Shown: positions 10,096-21,439, counted from the stretch's first letter. The stretch: DNA of 64,000 nucleotides from Silene conica (GCA_029255685.2 CM055314.2:7520399-7584398); one strand, 5' to 3'. Numbers and translations are program-made. Notes: generated by a model not told the origin, from the sequence alone.

Positions 10096-11466
10096 CTAGT
10101 GTAACACCCGTGACAAATCACGGGGTTGTGTATTTTTTTTAAAAGCAAACGACAAAGTATAGTTATTATATAACTAAAATTGTTCATAAGTACACATTGA
10201 AATTTTCGTTTTAACAGGATTGTTTAATATTTTGTGAGTGTCTTGAAGTTGTTAAATTTATTGAAAAATAATGGTGAGTTAATGCCATTGTTGCTATTTC
10301 AAATGATGTAAAATGACGGGCATTAAAATACGTTCTTACACCAACACAGTCCTCGCAAATGAAAGTCTCTCATTCATAATGAAAGTTATTGTTTTCACCG
10401 TTTTATTTCTAGTGTAACACCCGTGAAAAAATCACGGGTTGTGTACTTTTATTTTAAAAGAAGACGACAAATTATATTTAATATATAACCAAAAATTTTA
10501 TTTATTGAACATGTATCCTTAAAATAAAAACGAAAAAAAAATAATATATATAGGGTCAAGATCCCGTGCGAACTCCCTTAGTGCGAACCGTTCGTACGGT
10601 TCACACTGTAAATCAATTTCTCATTTATCCCAAATCAATTTTTCTGTTTCTATAAAATATGTGGCCATCTTTACACACTTGTTAATATTTTGTTCACCGT
10701 TCACAATTTTGATCAAAATTGTTGTGTTTTGTTTTGAATACAAAAACCAATTGTCTGGAGCCATAATAAATTGTTGAATGTGAATTAGGATCATGTTATT
10801 ATCTAATAACCATAGATAAATTATCAACTAAGTGTAATAATAAATTGCCGCGTTCAATATTTTTTGTTGGCCCTGTCAAGTTGTTTTTTCATATTATTTG
10901 GCTATTTGTTTAAGTAGTTTAGTATACACTTCATTGCTAATTCTCCCGTTTTAAAAACATAAGATAATCCAAAAATTGTGAATTTATACTTTTTGTATAA
11001 AGGAATAGAGAAAATTTAGAAATTATATCATATTTGACGAATTTTAAATTTTTGTATCTTAGTAATTTAGCTTTGACATTTATTTTGAAATTGTTCAAAG
11101 TGCTTAAAATTTTATTAGTACGTCAAATTGTGCAAGACAATGGAAATTTGTGAGATTTATAAATAAAAGAGAAAAAGTCAAATTCCAAGGTTGCTGAAAT
11201 CATATATAAGGGGTGAAAAAGATTAAGTGAGATAAAATAAGATTTAAAGAGAAAGAATAAAAGATAAATAAGTTAAAAAAGAGAAATTTAAGTAATTATA
11301 TAGTTGGAATATTAATTAATAAGTTGATATTTAATGGAAGATGACATGACTGTTATTATTCACGTTATTGGCCGAAAAAAACTGAATAAGAGAGTTCCGT
11401 TAGCCTAATTCTGAAACCTGGTTGCGCCACGTCAGCAGTTTTACATTTTGCTTTTATATATACTAG
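10096..11466 (+). mobile_element. ACCCGTG-hairpin element(s), Helitron-like ends
   Basis: Two left ends of one family occur in series: TAGTGTAACACCCGTGACAA (from about 10098) and TAGTGTAACACCCGTGAAAA (from about 10410), each able to fold with a following TCACGGG. The right end runs GCGCCACGTCAGCAGTTTTA to TATATACTAGT at 11466. A CTAG 3' terminus followed by T and a hairpin near one end fit a non-autonomous Helitron, but the 5' TC is not clear, so the class is uncertain. No transposase or helicase ORF is present. Confidence 0.5.
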
Positions 11467-12510
11467 TTTTCAACCCGTGCAAAATTGCACTTGTATATTT
11501 TTAGAAACAATATGGTGGATAATTAATATTACCGAATAGTGTCAATAATACGTGAATATTTTGCATTCAATTTCTGTTTTATTGATAATACGTTAAATTG
11601 CACGGGTTGTTTTTAAATCGTATATTTCTAAATATGTATTATTAGAACTAAATTATAAATATTCACAAATTTTGTTTTATATCTAACGTCTATACACTTT
11701 TTTATCAAAATTTGATTTTGTTTTATATCTAACGTCTATATGCTTTTGTTTATGACTTGATTTTCGCAAAATGTTTTAATTGATGATATATTTTGGACCA
11801 ACATTTTAGTCTTTTTATAAGTATATATTTTGTTTTGCGGTTTAGTTTTAACTGTTTTGTTGATGACTTGATTTTCGCAAAATTTAAATTTAAATATATG
11901 CTTAAAACTAAACCATTATTAGGTATATATAAAACGGTTATACTGTATTATATTTATTATTTTAATTTTGATGATTAGTAGAATACAATATATACATTTT
12001 GGACCAACATTTTAGTCTTTTTTAAGTATATATTTTATTTTAAGGTTAGTTTTAACTGTTCTGTTTATGACTTGAATTTCACAAAATTAAAATATATGCT
12101 TAAAACTAAACCATTAGTGGGTATTATTGGATATATACATAAAACGGTTATATTGTATTATATAAAATATTTTAATTTTGCGAAAATCAAGTCATATAGT
12201 AATATTTTGGACCAACATTTTAGTCTTTTTTAATATTTCGAACTATTACCAATTAAATTGTTAGTTACTGTTGTTTATAGTAAATTATGTATTATTTATT
12301 GGGTATAAATTATTATGTAATAGTTCCGGACATACGATATTCGAAATTATTATCAAGTCAGATAATATTTTGGAGCAACATTTTAGTCTTTTTTTAAATT
12401 TCGAAAAAAACTGAAATTATGAGGTTGAATGAGAGAGTTCCGTTAGCCTAATTCTGAAATCTGGTTGCGCCACGTCAGCAGTTTTACATTTTGCTTTTAC
12501 ATATAACTAG
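11467..12510 (+). mobile_element. Second member of the nested hairpin-element cluster
   Basis: It starts with a variant hairpin, CAACCCGTGCAAAATTGCAC (about 11471-11490), and ends with the same right-end module as its neighbour (GAGAGTTCCGTTAGCC, then GCGCCACGTCAGCAG and ATAACTAGT). The interior holds a tandem array described separately. Confidence 0.5.
11791..12400. repeat. Tandem array, ~207-bp unit
   Basis: The phrase TTTTGGACCAACATTTTAGT starts at 11791, 11997 and 12205, and as TTTTGGAGCAACATTTTAGT at 12368. The spacings are 206, 208 and 163 bp. Other blocks (TAAAACTAAACCATTA, AAAACGGTTATA) repeat in register in the first copies. Confidence 0.75.
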
Positions 12511-13846
12511 TGTAACACCCGTGAAAAATCACAGGATTGTGTACACTTATTTCTAAAGATGACTATAAATTTTACTTATTATATAACCAATTTTATTTAT
12601 TCGAACATGTGTACTTTTTCAAAATAAAAAATAAATAATATAATATCATTATATATATTAAAATATATACGGAAATTATAACACACACATTTTGAGAACT
12701 TCAAGTTAAGTAAGTTAATAAGCTAACACATCATAATGTTAATAGGAGTCACAAATGTAAGATAGGATTAAAATGAAATAATTAAGACATAGTCAAAAAA
12801 GAAAATTATAACATACAAATTTAAATAACTCAAGTTATATAAATTATAAAAAAATCAAAATTAAGATAATTAAGTTCTATATTACAAAAAATGAAAATTA
12901 TAGTCAAAGATTGTGATTATATTAGTTGCATCAAATTGTTAGATTTATAAGACGAATAGCTAGAAGAATGAAAAAACAAATAAATTAAAATAGAAGATAA
13001 ATTAACTTAAAAAAGGTTCTAATACAAATTAAAATTGAATACTGCATCAAATAAGGAAAATCTAAGACAAAATTATAGTTTATCGAAAATGTCCTTGTAA
13101 ACAATATTAGAACAGACTATATCTTAAGAAAGTGTAGGTGAGAATCTTTTTGTTTCAGCCGTGATGTCCTATATTCTTCATCTGAGTGAAGTACTAAAGT
13201 GTCAAAACAGACTATTCACTAAAAATACAGGAATTGCAAAAGCAGCTTATTATGGATGCTGAGGATGCTAAAAAGTTACAGGTAGTTGATAAGCTAACAA
13301 TAAAGTAACAAATACATTCTTGAGTTTTACATAATTTATTATGTTAGTTATTGAAAATGGTCATGCCTTGTACAATCATATGACTAATAATATCACGTGA
13401 TTACGTGATTATCATGGAAGATTCCAATTATTAAATTAATAATATGATTACATAACTTGTGAAATTATAAATTATAAAATTAGAGTAGTTATAAATTATA
13501 AATTTTCCATATTAATTATAAAATATTTTGTAGAATAAAAAAAAAATATGAATTACTGAACAAAAATAATAAATATACCAATTTTCACGGGTGAGAATCT
13601 TTTTGTTTATGTTTTGATTGGCAATTGGCATGACCAATAATATCACGTGATTACGTGATTATTATCATGGAAGATTCCAATCATTAAATTAATTAAATAT
13701 CAAGGTTGATGACATGGCAGTTATCTTAGTTTTAATTGGTCGAGAAAAAATAAATTTGTGAGAGTTAATGAGAGGGCTCGAAAAGTGGTTTTCTGAAACC
13801 ACCTTGCGCCACGTCAGCAGTTTTACATGATTCTTTAATATATATA
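12511..13846 (+). mobile_element. Third member of the nested hairpin-element cluster, with an internal duplication
   Basis: The left end CTAGTGTAACACCCGTGAAA begins near 12507. The right end is GCGCCACGTCAGCAGTTTTA at about 13807-13826, followed by ATATATATAATG. Within it, blocks at 13131-13155 and 13361-13435 recur at 13585-13690, including TATCACGTGATTACGTGATT. The first copy differs by an extra ~200 bp (about 13156-13360) bounded by splice-like borders. Confidence 0.5.
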
Positions 13847-13854
13847 ATGATGAT

Positions 13855-13971
13855 TATTCATCCATCTCTTTTATAATCAAACCCCACCCAATTTTTTATA
13901 CTTATTTTATTCCCGACCTTAATATTTGTGCCAAATACAAAAGGGGGACAAAATATGGAATATGAGGGATT
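13855..13971. mobile_element. Stowaway-like MITE, partial (right part)
   Basis: It ends AAAATATGGAATATGAGGGA followed by TTA and is the inverted complement of the left end at 9904. Confidence 0.5.
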
Positions 13972-14084
13972 AATTTAAAACAAAAGAAATTTAGACAAAA
14001 AAAACTAAATGAGCCTAAGTGAATTCCTAATTTCGAGCCCTGCTAAGCTCGGGATCAACTTTAATTTGGTCAAGCTTGAACTCA

Positions 14085-14787
14085 TTACAGGGCCGGCCCT
14101 AAGGGGTGTCCGGGTTGGCAAATGACAAAGGCCCAACTCTAGAAGGGGCCCATTAGTGCGAGATTGAAAGTCTACTATTTGACAAATAGAATGTATTATA
14201 TATAAAGAGCAAACTAAGGTAAGTGGTGTAGTGGTTTTGTATCTTACTAAAGGTTTAGAGGTCTTGTGTTCTATTCCTAGTGGTGACATTTTTTATTTAT
14301 TTATTACAAGGCCCATTTCTATAATTTTTTTAGTTCACTACGTTGATAGTTTCATTAATTTAATTCTTTATGTATTTAGTGGGACAATTGAATAATAAAA
14401 TATTTTACATGCTTTTGAGATTTTATGCGAATTGTGTTCGTCGTAGTATAATTAGTCTAAACTATACATTCAATAGACACGTCTAATAAAGCTAATATCT
14501 AAACTTTGAAAAAATTTCAGTGTATTGCGATTTTTTAACGATAAAATGGTTGAATTATTCGGTATCCTTTCTCCAATTCTCCAAATCCAAATTATTTTTT
14601 TCTAAATTTTTTAAGATTTTTCCTGAATCAACTCCATCTAATTCAAAAGTTTACATGCGTCCGTTTTATTAAATTGTACCGAGCATTAGATAATTACACA
14701 TAAATTACTTGAATAATTTTTTTTTTAAAAATTAGGACCCCATTTTACAATTTTGCCTAGGACCTCAAAATCTTTAGGACCGGCCCT
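14085..14787. mobile_element. hAT-like element, non-autonomous
   Basis: The ends CAGGGCCGGCCCTAAGG and AGGACCGGCCCT form the inverted termini seen in many plant hAT elements. Flanks TGAACTCA (left) and CGAACTCA (right) match in 7 of 8 bases, consistent with an 8-bp target duplication if the left end includes the preceding TTA. A tRNA-like stretch (GTGGTGTAGTGGTTTTG, then GGTCTTGTGTTCTATTCC) lies inside at about 14222-14280. There is no transposase ORF. Confidence 0.65.
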
Positions 14788-15737
14788 CGAACTCAAAGTC
14801 GGTCTCACTGAACGTGAGTTGAGTTTTGATCAACCGATTACAAAATCTCAACGAGTCGATTCACATTATTTACGACCCTACAAGTAGCAAACAAATTAAT
14901 TGATTGTCAATTAATTCTAACTACAATGTATAAAAATGTTGTTGAATGTTGTTAACTCTAAAAATGACAATACCTCTAGAGATGACATTTAATTCCTCGT
15001 GTTCTAGAATTATTTTTTGTTTTTCAAATGTTAATGGTTTCTATTCCCACGTTTTCATATTAATGCTCATGTCATAGGATCTTGTGGCCGCTAAGTTGCT
15101 AACTACTCCAAATTATGTTCTGATGACTATTTCCATGTAGGTAAATTCTTGTTTAAGTCGGGCTATTTTCCATTTAAAATGAGACATACAAAATATAGCA
15201 ATTTTACGATAAAATGTTACTATTGTTTAATAAAATGTTATAATTATTTTCAGGGTAAAAAATGACAATTTAAGTTTACCTTTTGTCAATAAACGGTTAC
15301 ATTATTTTAAAAAACAGTGATATTTGATCTGTTTTATTTCATACCGTCTATAACAAGTGTTGTTGATCCATATAATTTCTTAATTTGTGCTTTGTATTGC
15401 ACTCACAAGTTACAAGTAGTTTTTTTTTGTTTTGTTTATATAAGTGTACGTACTATGTTGCAAACTACCTTCAGGTAAGAATTATATCCTTAATTTAACT
15501 GTTAAGGTAAGAGAGTTCTAACCACTTGTGAGTTATGCTAATTACGAAAGATGATTTATGAATTATGATGCAGGTTTGTTATCCCAAACTAATAACACTC
15601 CGCGTGTCATCATATTTTATATTTCCCATCGCTATTAGGTTGTTGAGGAACTACTAATTATCATCAACATTTTATCAAAACTACCTAAAATACCCCCTCC
15701 TACCCCAAACTCTTCAATTGGTTAATTTAATTAAGGT
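14788..15737. other. AT-rich spacer, nothing recognised
   Basis: No gene or paired terminal repeats seen; probable old repeat debris. Confidence 0.45.
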
Positions 15738-16478
15738 TATTTTGCATATTACTACCTAATAAGTCTAAAATTTTGCATTTTACTACCTAATATGTTCAAT
15801 TATTCAAATAACTACCTAATAAGTGTAAAAACTGACACAATTACTACCAAAATGACGGAAATCAGTTTATTTCGTCCCGTTTAAATTTAAAACCTAATTT
15901 AATACCCATATTACCCTTCTCCTCTCCTTCCTCCATTAAAACACCTTTCTAATGTTTCAACAAAACTCATTTCTCCTTTCATCAATCTTGTTCTATTTCA
16001 TCAATAGAACCCATTTCCCCCAGATTTTCATCAATCTTCTTCTCTTTTCATCAATAAATCCCAAATTTCTCCCTAAGTCTTCAAAATTTTCCGGTGGTAA
16101 CATGTCTTCAAGGGTCTAATCGGAAGAAAGTTGGTTGCTTTTTTGGGTGAAATTGAGAAATTCAGGGAAAAAAAGTTGTTGGAATAATGGAGAGAATGAT
16201 AGAAGAAAGTGATAATAAAGAGATTGATTTGAATGTTGAACCATAATCATAGAGTTTAATAGGGGAGGGAGAGAGTTGAAGATGTTTTATTAAGAAAGGG
16301 TAAAATCGTCATTTAACTTATCTCGAACATTTAAAACTAACTTAAGTTCGGTTTTCGTAAAAAAGGTAGCAAATTGATTAATGTTGTGTGATTTTAGGTA
16401 GTAAGTTGCAAAATTAATTATATTAGGTAGTAATATACATTTTTTTGAACTTATTAGGTAGTAATTTGTCATATTTCC
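15738..16478. mobile_element. Foldback/TIR element with repeated TACTACCTAATA motifs
   Basis: The left arm contains TACTACCTAATAAGT-type motifs four times (15750-15850) and the right arm their complements (TTAGGTAGTAAG, TATTAGGTAGTAAT) four times (16360-16465). The interior is pyrimidine-rich then A-rich, with no ORF of interest. It is a non-autonomous foldback element of unknown superfamily. Confidence 0.6.
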
Positions 16479-16832
16479 TTTAATTAATCGACAAACAAAA
16501 TAATATAAGAAAACGTTTTTAAATTCATTTAATCACGCCCCAAACTTAGGCTATCATTCGCGCCCAAATCTAATTTGGGCCTTGAATTTCACACTTACAA
16601 AATAGTTACACTTTAGATTCCCAAGCCCAATACTTCCAACTGAATATCTAGGGATGTATTTCTTGAAAGAAATGGAAACCCTTCAATGGACTTGTAAACT
16701 AAAGTTATTCTTTTGTAAGGTTGTCTTCAGTACGGATTAGAGAAGGCCAACAAGAACACTCGTCCGCTTGGTCAGCGAAATGGTTGAAATTTTTGATTTT
16801 TTCTATTAAGTATAACTTCTCTTATTACTTAG
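16479..16832. other. Spacer, nothing recognised
   Basis: AT-rich sequence with no supported feature. Confidence 0.45.
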
Positions 16833-17851
16833 TAGACCTGATCATGGGCCGGGTTGGACCGAGTTTGGGCCGGGCTCGAGCTAAATAAACGGCTCAAATG
16901 CATGGGTCGGTCCGGGCCGGGCCGAAAAGGTGGACCATATTCTTTGGCCCAAGCCCATAATTGTTCGGGCTATAATGGGCCTCGGGCCAAAACGGGCTAA
17001 ACTAGGCCGAAATAATACAATACGAAATAATCAACAAAATGGATATTTGAACAAACTATTAGAGCATCTCCAATGGTTCATGTAAAGGACTTGCTTGCAA
17101 ATAAAAAAGATTTCAAGCAAGTAGCTTGACCATTGGAGCACTTATTTTGAAGTAGCTTAAAATGAGCTACTAGCTCCATGGAGCTAGTAGCTCAAATGGC
17201 CCTACAAAAAAATTTTACCAACTAAAATTACACATGTGGAAATATGAGTGTGTTTTCATTTTTTATTTTTTATGTAAAATAAGTAAATGTATTAAATATG
17301 GGTCCATCTAAGCCACAATACTAGTAGCTTTCCATTGTAGTAGTTTATAGTTTTAAAATGTTGTAGCTTAAAAATTCTTATTGGCAAAGGTAAGCTAGTA
17401 GCAACTAGCTTACCATTGGAGATGCTCTTAGTAACGAAATAAAATTTTCAAATTTTAGGTGTTTGACTTCCACTCTTTTGGTTAAGAGAGCAATATCATA
17501 GTACCATACATAACTCACGAGTTGACAAAAAATTATTAGTACACTAACTAATTAAAGTTGTACGATAAAAATATAAAAATATCCGCAAAGTTGATAATTC
17601 AATGATTAGTGATATTAGATTATTAGTGTGCTCTGATATACAATTCCAACTTTATAATTTTTTTAAAAAAAATAATAATTTCGGGTCGGGTCGGACCAAA
17701 AATTGGGCCTTTAGGTTGGCCCAAACACGGCCCTATATTTATATCGGACTACTTTTGGGCCGGGCCACAGGCTTTTTGGGCCAAACTATGAGGCCCAAAC
17801 AACTCGAGAAAAAATCGGGCTGGGCCGGGTCGGGCCATATGATCAACTCTA
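16833..17851. mobile_element. hAT-like element with GGGCCGGGC-rich subterminal regions
   Basis: The terminus TAGACCTGATCATGGGCC pairs with the complement of the right end (GGCCATATGATCAACTCTA). The 8-bp flanks TTACTTAG (16825-16832) and TTACTTAT (17852-17859) agree in 7 positions, as expected for a hAT target duplication. Both subterminal regions are dense in GGGCCGGG/GGCCCAA motifs, candidate transposase-binding repeats. The element has no transposase and is interrupted by a Harbinger-like MITE at 17062-17427. Confidence 0.75.
17062..17427. mobile_element. PIF/Harbinger (Tourist)-like MITE
   Basis: Perfect 16-bp terminal inverted repeats, GAGCATCTCCAATGGT at both ends, are flanked by the 3-bp duplication TTA (17059-17061 and 17428-17430). 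Length is 366 bp. The end and duplication are the hallmark of Tourist/Harbinger MITEs. It is nested inside the hAT-like element at 16833-17851. Confidence 0.88.
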
Positions 17852-17859
17852 TTACTTAT

Positions 17860-18705
17860 GGTCTGTTTAGCAAAACTAGTTGAAACCTGAAAAGGTACCT
17901 GCAACCTGAAAAGATACCTGGAGCCTGAAAAGGTACCTAGAACCTGAAAAGGTAGCTGAAAAGGTACCTGGAAAATTAAGACCTGATAAGATAGCTGATT
18001 TTTGTTAAAACTGTTTGGAAACTAGCTGAAAAGTTAGCTGATATTTGAAAAAATGACGTAAAAGGACATGGTTTATTATTGATATCATTTACGTTTTTAC
18101 TATTATTTTTGTGTTATTGTAAACAAATGACCAAACAAATAGAGTGGTAACTTCTGAATATAATCGTGCACTTAAAATGGTACTAGAAAATGCCTACATT
18201 GCTACTTCCAGGATTTTTTTCATATACACTGTTTCAAATGAATTGGCGATTAAAATCAAGTTATAGGAATAGCTTCAACTACTAGCTTTTATATACACAT
18301 GTTTCATGCCCAAAGAATTTCACAAATTAATATATAACGATTAGGTAAAAACAAAATTTAAACATTATATCCTCAAAAATATACTATTGATATAAATTAG
18401 TTTTCTATTAGTCATACAGACAAAAAAATTAATTAAGTTTACGTAAGGATTTTGTAGTGTGTTTAATTTTGTTAATTAATGTTATAAAATACGAGGGTAG
18501 AATATAGGTAAATAAAAATGAATCAGGTACCGGATTTGTCAAATGCTACATGAGGTAACTTTTTATTTCAGGTACCTGTTTTACCTTTTTTCACTCCAAA
18601 CAGGTAGTTGCCAAACACTCCAAAAATAATAAGCTACCTAATTGTTTTGGCAAAAAAATTATTTCAGGCAAATCATGTAGCTGAAATGGCTTGCCAAACG
18701 GAGCC
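17860..18705. mobile_element. Foldback MITE with ACCTGAAAAGGTACCTG tandem repeats
   Basis: The termini GGTCTGTTTAGCAAA and the complement of TTGCCAAACGGAGCC are inverted. The left subterminal region repeats ACCTGAAAAGGTACCTG-type units about five times, and the right region repeats their complements more loosely (CAGGTACCTG, ACAGGTAGTTG). It starts at the first base after the right 8-bp duplication of the neighbouring hAT, and TTACTAG follows its right end. Confidence 0.65.
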
Positions 18706-19290
18706 TTACTAGCAATCTTGTTTAAAAATTGACCCCGTAATTTCAAATTCTTACATAACAATCATCTTTGTTGAGTTACCCGAGACCTCAACAATCTTAT
18801 TTATTAAAACAGCAACCACAAAACATAATTGTCGCTCTATAATTGAAAGTCAACAAGTCCAAGTATTAATTATCTTTCTTTAATTAAAGGATTTAGGTTC
18901 ATTCTCGCATTTAATTAAATGTTTTTATTGATTCTTAATTTGATGAGTTTAAATAAAAAATTAATTCAGCAATACTAATAATAAGATTAAAATACACAAA
19001 ATTGTAAATATTAAATGCAAATAATAACATACCAGATATTAGAAGAATTTAATTTTAAAGTTCATACAAAACATTAAATTTGCTGAACAAATATTCTTGA
19101 AGAATTCCCGAGGAAGAGATGATGTTGTTTCCCGACTTTTTCAGGAAAAATAAAATAAAATGGTGGGAGTTCGAATAATGAAAATGATAATTTACAGGCT
19201 CTAAACAGTAAAATGTTAAAAGATTAGATTGTCGTGTAGTAGTAAAAAATCACAGTAGGGGTAAGCATAGTAAATAAATGTTTGGGGTGA
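18706..19290. other. Spacer, nothing recognised
   Basis: AT-rich sequence. The part nearest the tRNA-like segment (about 19190-19290) may be interior of the LTR element that follows, but no retrotransposon ORF is present. Confidence 0.4.
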
Positions 19291-19313
19291 TGTGCCCCGG
19301 TGTACCGGGGTGT

Positions 19314-19389
19314 GTCGTTGTAGTATAGTGGTAAGTATTCCCGCCTGTCACGCGGGTGACCCGGGTTCGGTCCCCGGCAACCGGCGCCA
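19314..19389 (+). tRNA. tRNA-Asp(GTC)-like sequence, probably a copied retrotransposon primer rather than a gene
   Basis: The cloverleaf is almost entirely plant tRNA-Asp: 5' GTCGTTG, anticodon loop CTGTCAC with GTC at 19347-19349, anticodon stem CCCGC/GCGGG and T stem CCGGG/CCCGG. Two departures from the canonical sequence, recalled from memory, are visible: G instead of A at T-loop position 58 (19370) and one extra C in the 3' acceptor strand. A CCA (19387-19389), which nuclear plant tRNA genes do not encode, follows directly, and there is no T-run terminator. On the minus strand CCA becomes the TGG of an 18-nt tRNA-Asp primer-binding site at the end of an LTR. A scanner may still call it a tRNA. 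Confidence 0.6.
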
Positions 19390-19394
19390 AAATT

Positions 19395-20500
19395 TGATAG
19401 GCTCCGCACACCTAACAAAGATAAATGTACCTAGACTTGACTAACATACAAATTAATATAGATAGGGAAGAAGGGGTCGATCACAGGGAGACGGGAACGC
19501 ATTTGTGAAAAGTTATGAATAAAAAACTACCTAGGTCGGTCACAAGTTGTTTGTTGTTTTGATTGAGGATTGACTTAAAGAAACATAAATTATAAAAGTG
19601 AATTGAAAACAATTATAAGAGGGAATTTAGGGGATTGGGGTTGCACATGTAGAAGGATGATTAGCTATGTCGAATTACAGAATTCATCATCAAAGTCAAT
19701 TAAGTTCTAGCAAATACCTCTCGGCCTATTGTTTAATCATAGATTAACTACCAAAATGCTTTCGCATATAATGGGTCAAACTACTATAACATGCTTTGTC
19801 TAATTCTATCCCGACTCTCGCTCTTAGGATAAAAATAACAGATTAATCATTAATTATGGCCAATAATCAAAGATTAACTAAAATGAACAAGCATGAATAT
19901 AATTAACATGATGAAGATGAAAACATTGCAATTCAACATAACCAAACACCTATTCTAACATGACTTCCCTACCCTAGATATGAAACTACTCACACATGGC
20001 TTTGGGAGCTAGGCTAGCAATTCTATTAACTATGATAAGCATGATGATAATGAAGTAAAAACTACAAAGGGAACGATAGAAAATACCAGAAATCAAAGAG
20101 GAATGGAACGAGAACTTGGAAGACAAAATGTAAGTAATCCAGAAAATACTTGAGTAAACTAAAGAAAATTCTTACAAAGAAGTAAAACTAGAACTAAAGT
20201 AGTTTTTAGACAAAGTAATATCTTAGAAAATAAGCTGAATGATGAATGAATTTCGAATAAAACACAAGAGTATATATAGTGACGAGGAGGGGGAGCCAAA
20301 GGTCTTCAGATTGGGCTTATGGGTTGTTCGTTTCGGAGCCGTTTCGCTATTGATTGATGTCTTCTCTTCTCTCAACTTGCAAGCAACACCATTTAAATGG
20401 TGAGACTCAAAAACAAGTACAGTCCAAAACACCGCGACTCATACAAGCAAAACAGGACAAACCACTACGCTACCTGGCACGAATCATATCAGGCACCACA
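19395..20500 (-). mobile_element. LTR of a Ty3/gypsy (Athila/Tat-type) retrotransposon, followed by its primer-binding site
   Basis: Read on the minus strand, a ~1.1-kb segment starts TGTGGTGCC and ends TATCA. After a 5-nt spacer comes TGGCGCCGGTTGCCGGGG, the tRNA-Asp primer-binding site typical of Athila/Tat elements. The text before it (CCCGTCTCCCTGTGATCGAC ... GTGCGGAGCC) resembles the conserved end of such LTRs in many plants. A TATATATA at about 20271-20278 fits the U3 promoter. No internal gag or pol and no second LTR are present, so the element is truncated just after the primer site. The outer boundary is inferred from the TG...CA rule alone. Confidence 0.65.
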
Positions 20501-20559
20501 TAACTTAGGTGATCAATCACTCAACGATGAATTTCTTGACAATTAAATTGTAGTTTAAA

Positions 20560-21050
20560 TCTAGGGGCTACTAATCTAAGGGCAATAAATTTTGGCATTA
20601 TAGGTTGTTGGCAATTAACAAAGCCCGTGCTAGAAAGCCTAATTGAATTATGCACAAATGCTGAAACAATATCCCAAACTGTTTCCCTTGTCGTAAAAGT
20701 TGAGATTTTAGTTTACCATCGCCAAGTTTAACAGATCCCACGCCTCCAATAGATAATCAAGTTGATGAAGTCTCGTTGGCGAGGATTAAAAGAGAATGTT
20801 TGTTAATCACCTTTAGTGACCAGATTGTGCTTGCTGTTTTTACTAATCCCTTTGACGGTTTTAAAGCATGGATTATCAACTTGTGCATCCAACTTTTGAA
20901 GACATTGATGGTTTCGAAATTTCCTCCGCTAATGAAGACTGCAATTTAAGCGTTGTGATTAGATCGCTACACGAGAATAAATTATTCCTGTCCGAAGATG
21001 GCTTATAGAGTCCTGATAACTTGGACTCCGTACAACCATTGTTCGATTAG
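20560..21050 (+). pseudogene. Possible coding relic, unrecognised
   Basis: This stretch has more even base composition than its flanks and gives protein-like text in shifting frames, for example PVLESLIELCTNAETISQTV (20625-20684) and SLARIKRECLLITFSDQIVL then AVFTNPFDGFKAW (about 20785-20875). Stops and frame changes interrupt it, and no start or splice structure could be built. It may be a decayed exon set of a host gene. I do not recognise the family and the call is weak. Confidence 0.3.
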
Positions 21051-21155
21051 TTACAATCAAAATACTAAATTAAACTACCATATATAACAACCAGAGCTAC
21101 AAACTAAACTCGGAGTATATACCATACTACTTTAAAAGAAAGAATGTAAAAAATA

Positions 21156-21437
21156 CTTCCTCCATTCAAATCCAATCTACCGCTTTCCATTTTAATCCAT
21201 TCATATCCAAACTACCATTTTCCTATTAAAGCCTAAAAAATTACTAAAGTGTCCTTATAAATATCAATTATTTACACAAAATGTCATTGAATGGTCCACC
21301 ATTAATCAACTATCACCCATTTAAATTAATAAAAAAACACCTTATACACATCCAATTGTACTTTTAATAATTTTTTAACCTATTTCTTAATATTTGTGCA
21401 AAAAGCAAAACTACACTTTGGATATGAATGGAGGAAG
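21156..21437. mobile_element. Stowaway MITE
   Basis: Inverted ends CTTCCTCCATTCAAATCCAA and the complement of TTGGATATGAATGGAGGAAG are flanked by TA on both sides (21154-21155 and 21438-21439). Length is 282 bp, with no coding capacity. This is the standard Stowaway (Tc1/mariner) arrangement. Confidence 0.85.
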
Positions 21438-21439
21438 TA

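Noticed and set aside
9904..13971. A single Stowaway MITE split by the hairpin-element cluster
   Set aside because: The left piece (to 10094) and right piece (from ~13855) overlap in homologous sequence, so they are two partial copies rather than two halves of one.
19314..19386. Functional nuclear tRNA-Asp gene
   Set aside because: An encoded CCA, lack of a T-run terminator, an extra acceptor base, G at position 58 and direct junction to an LTR end argue for a retrotransposon-associated copy. I kept it as a tRNA-like feature with that caveat.
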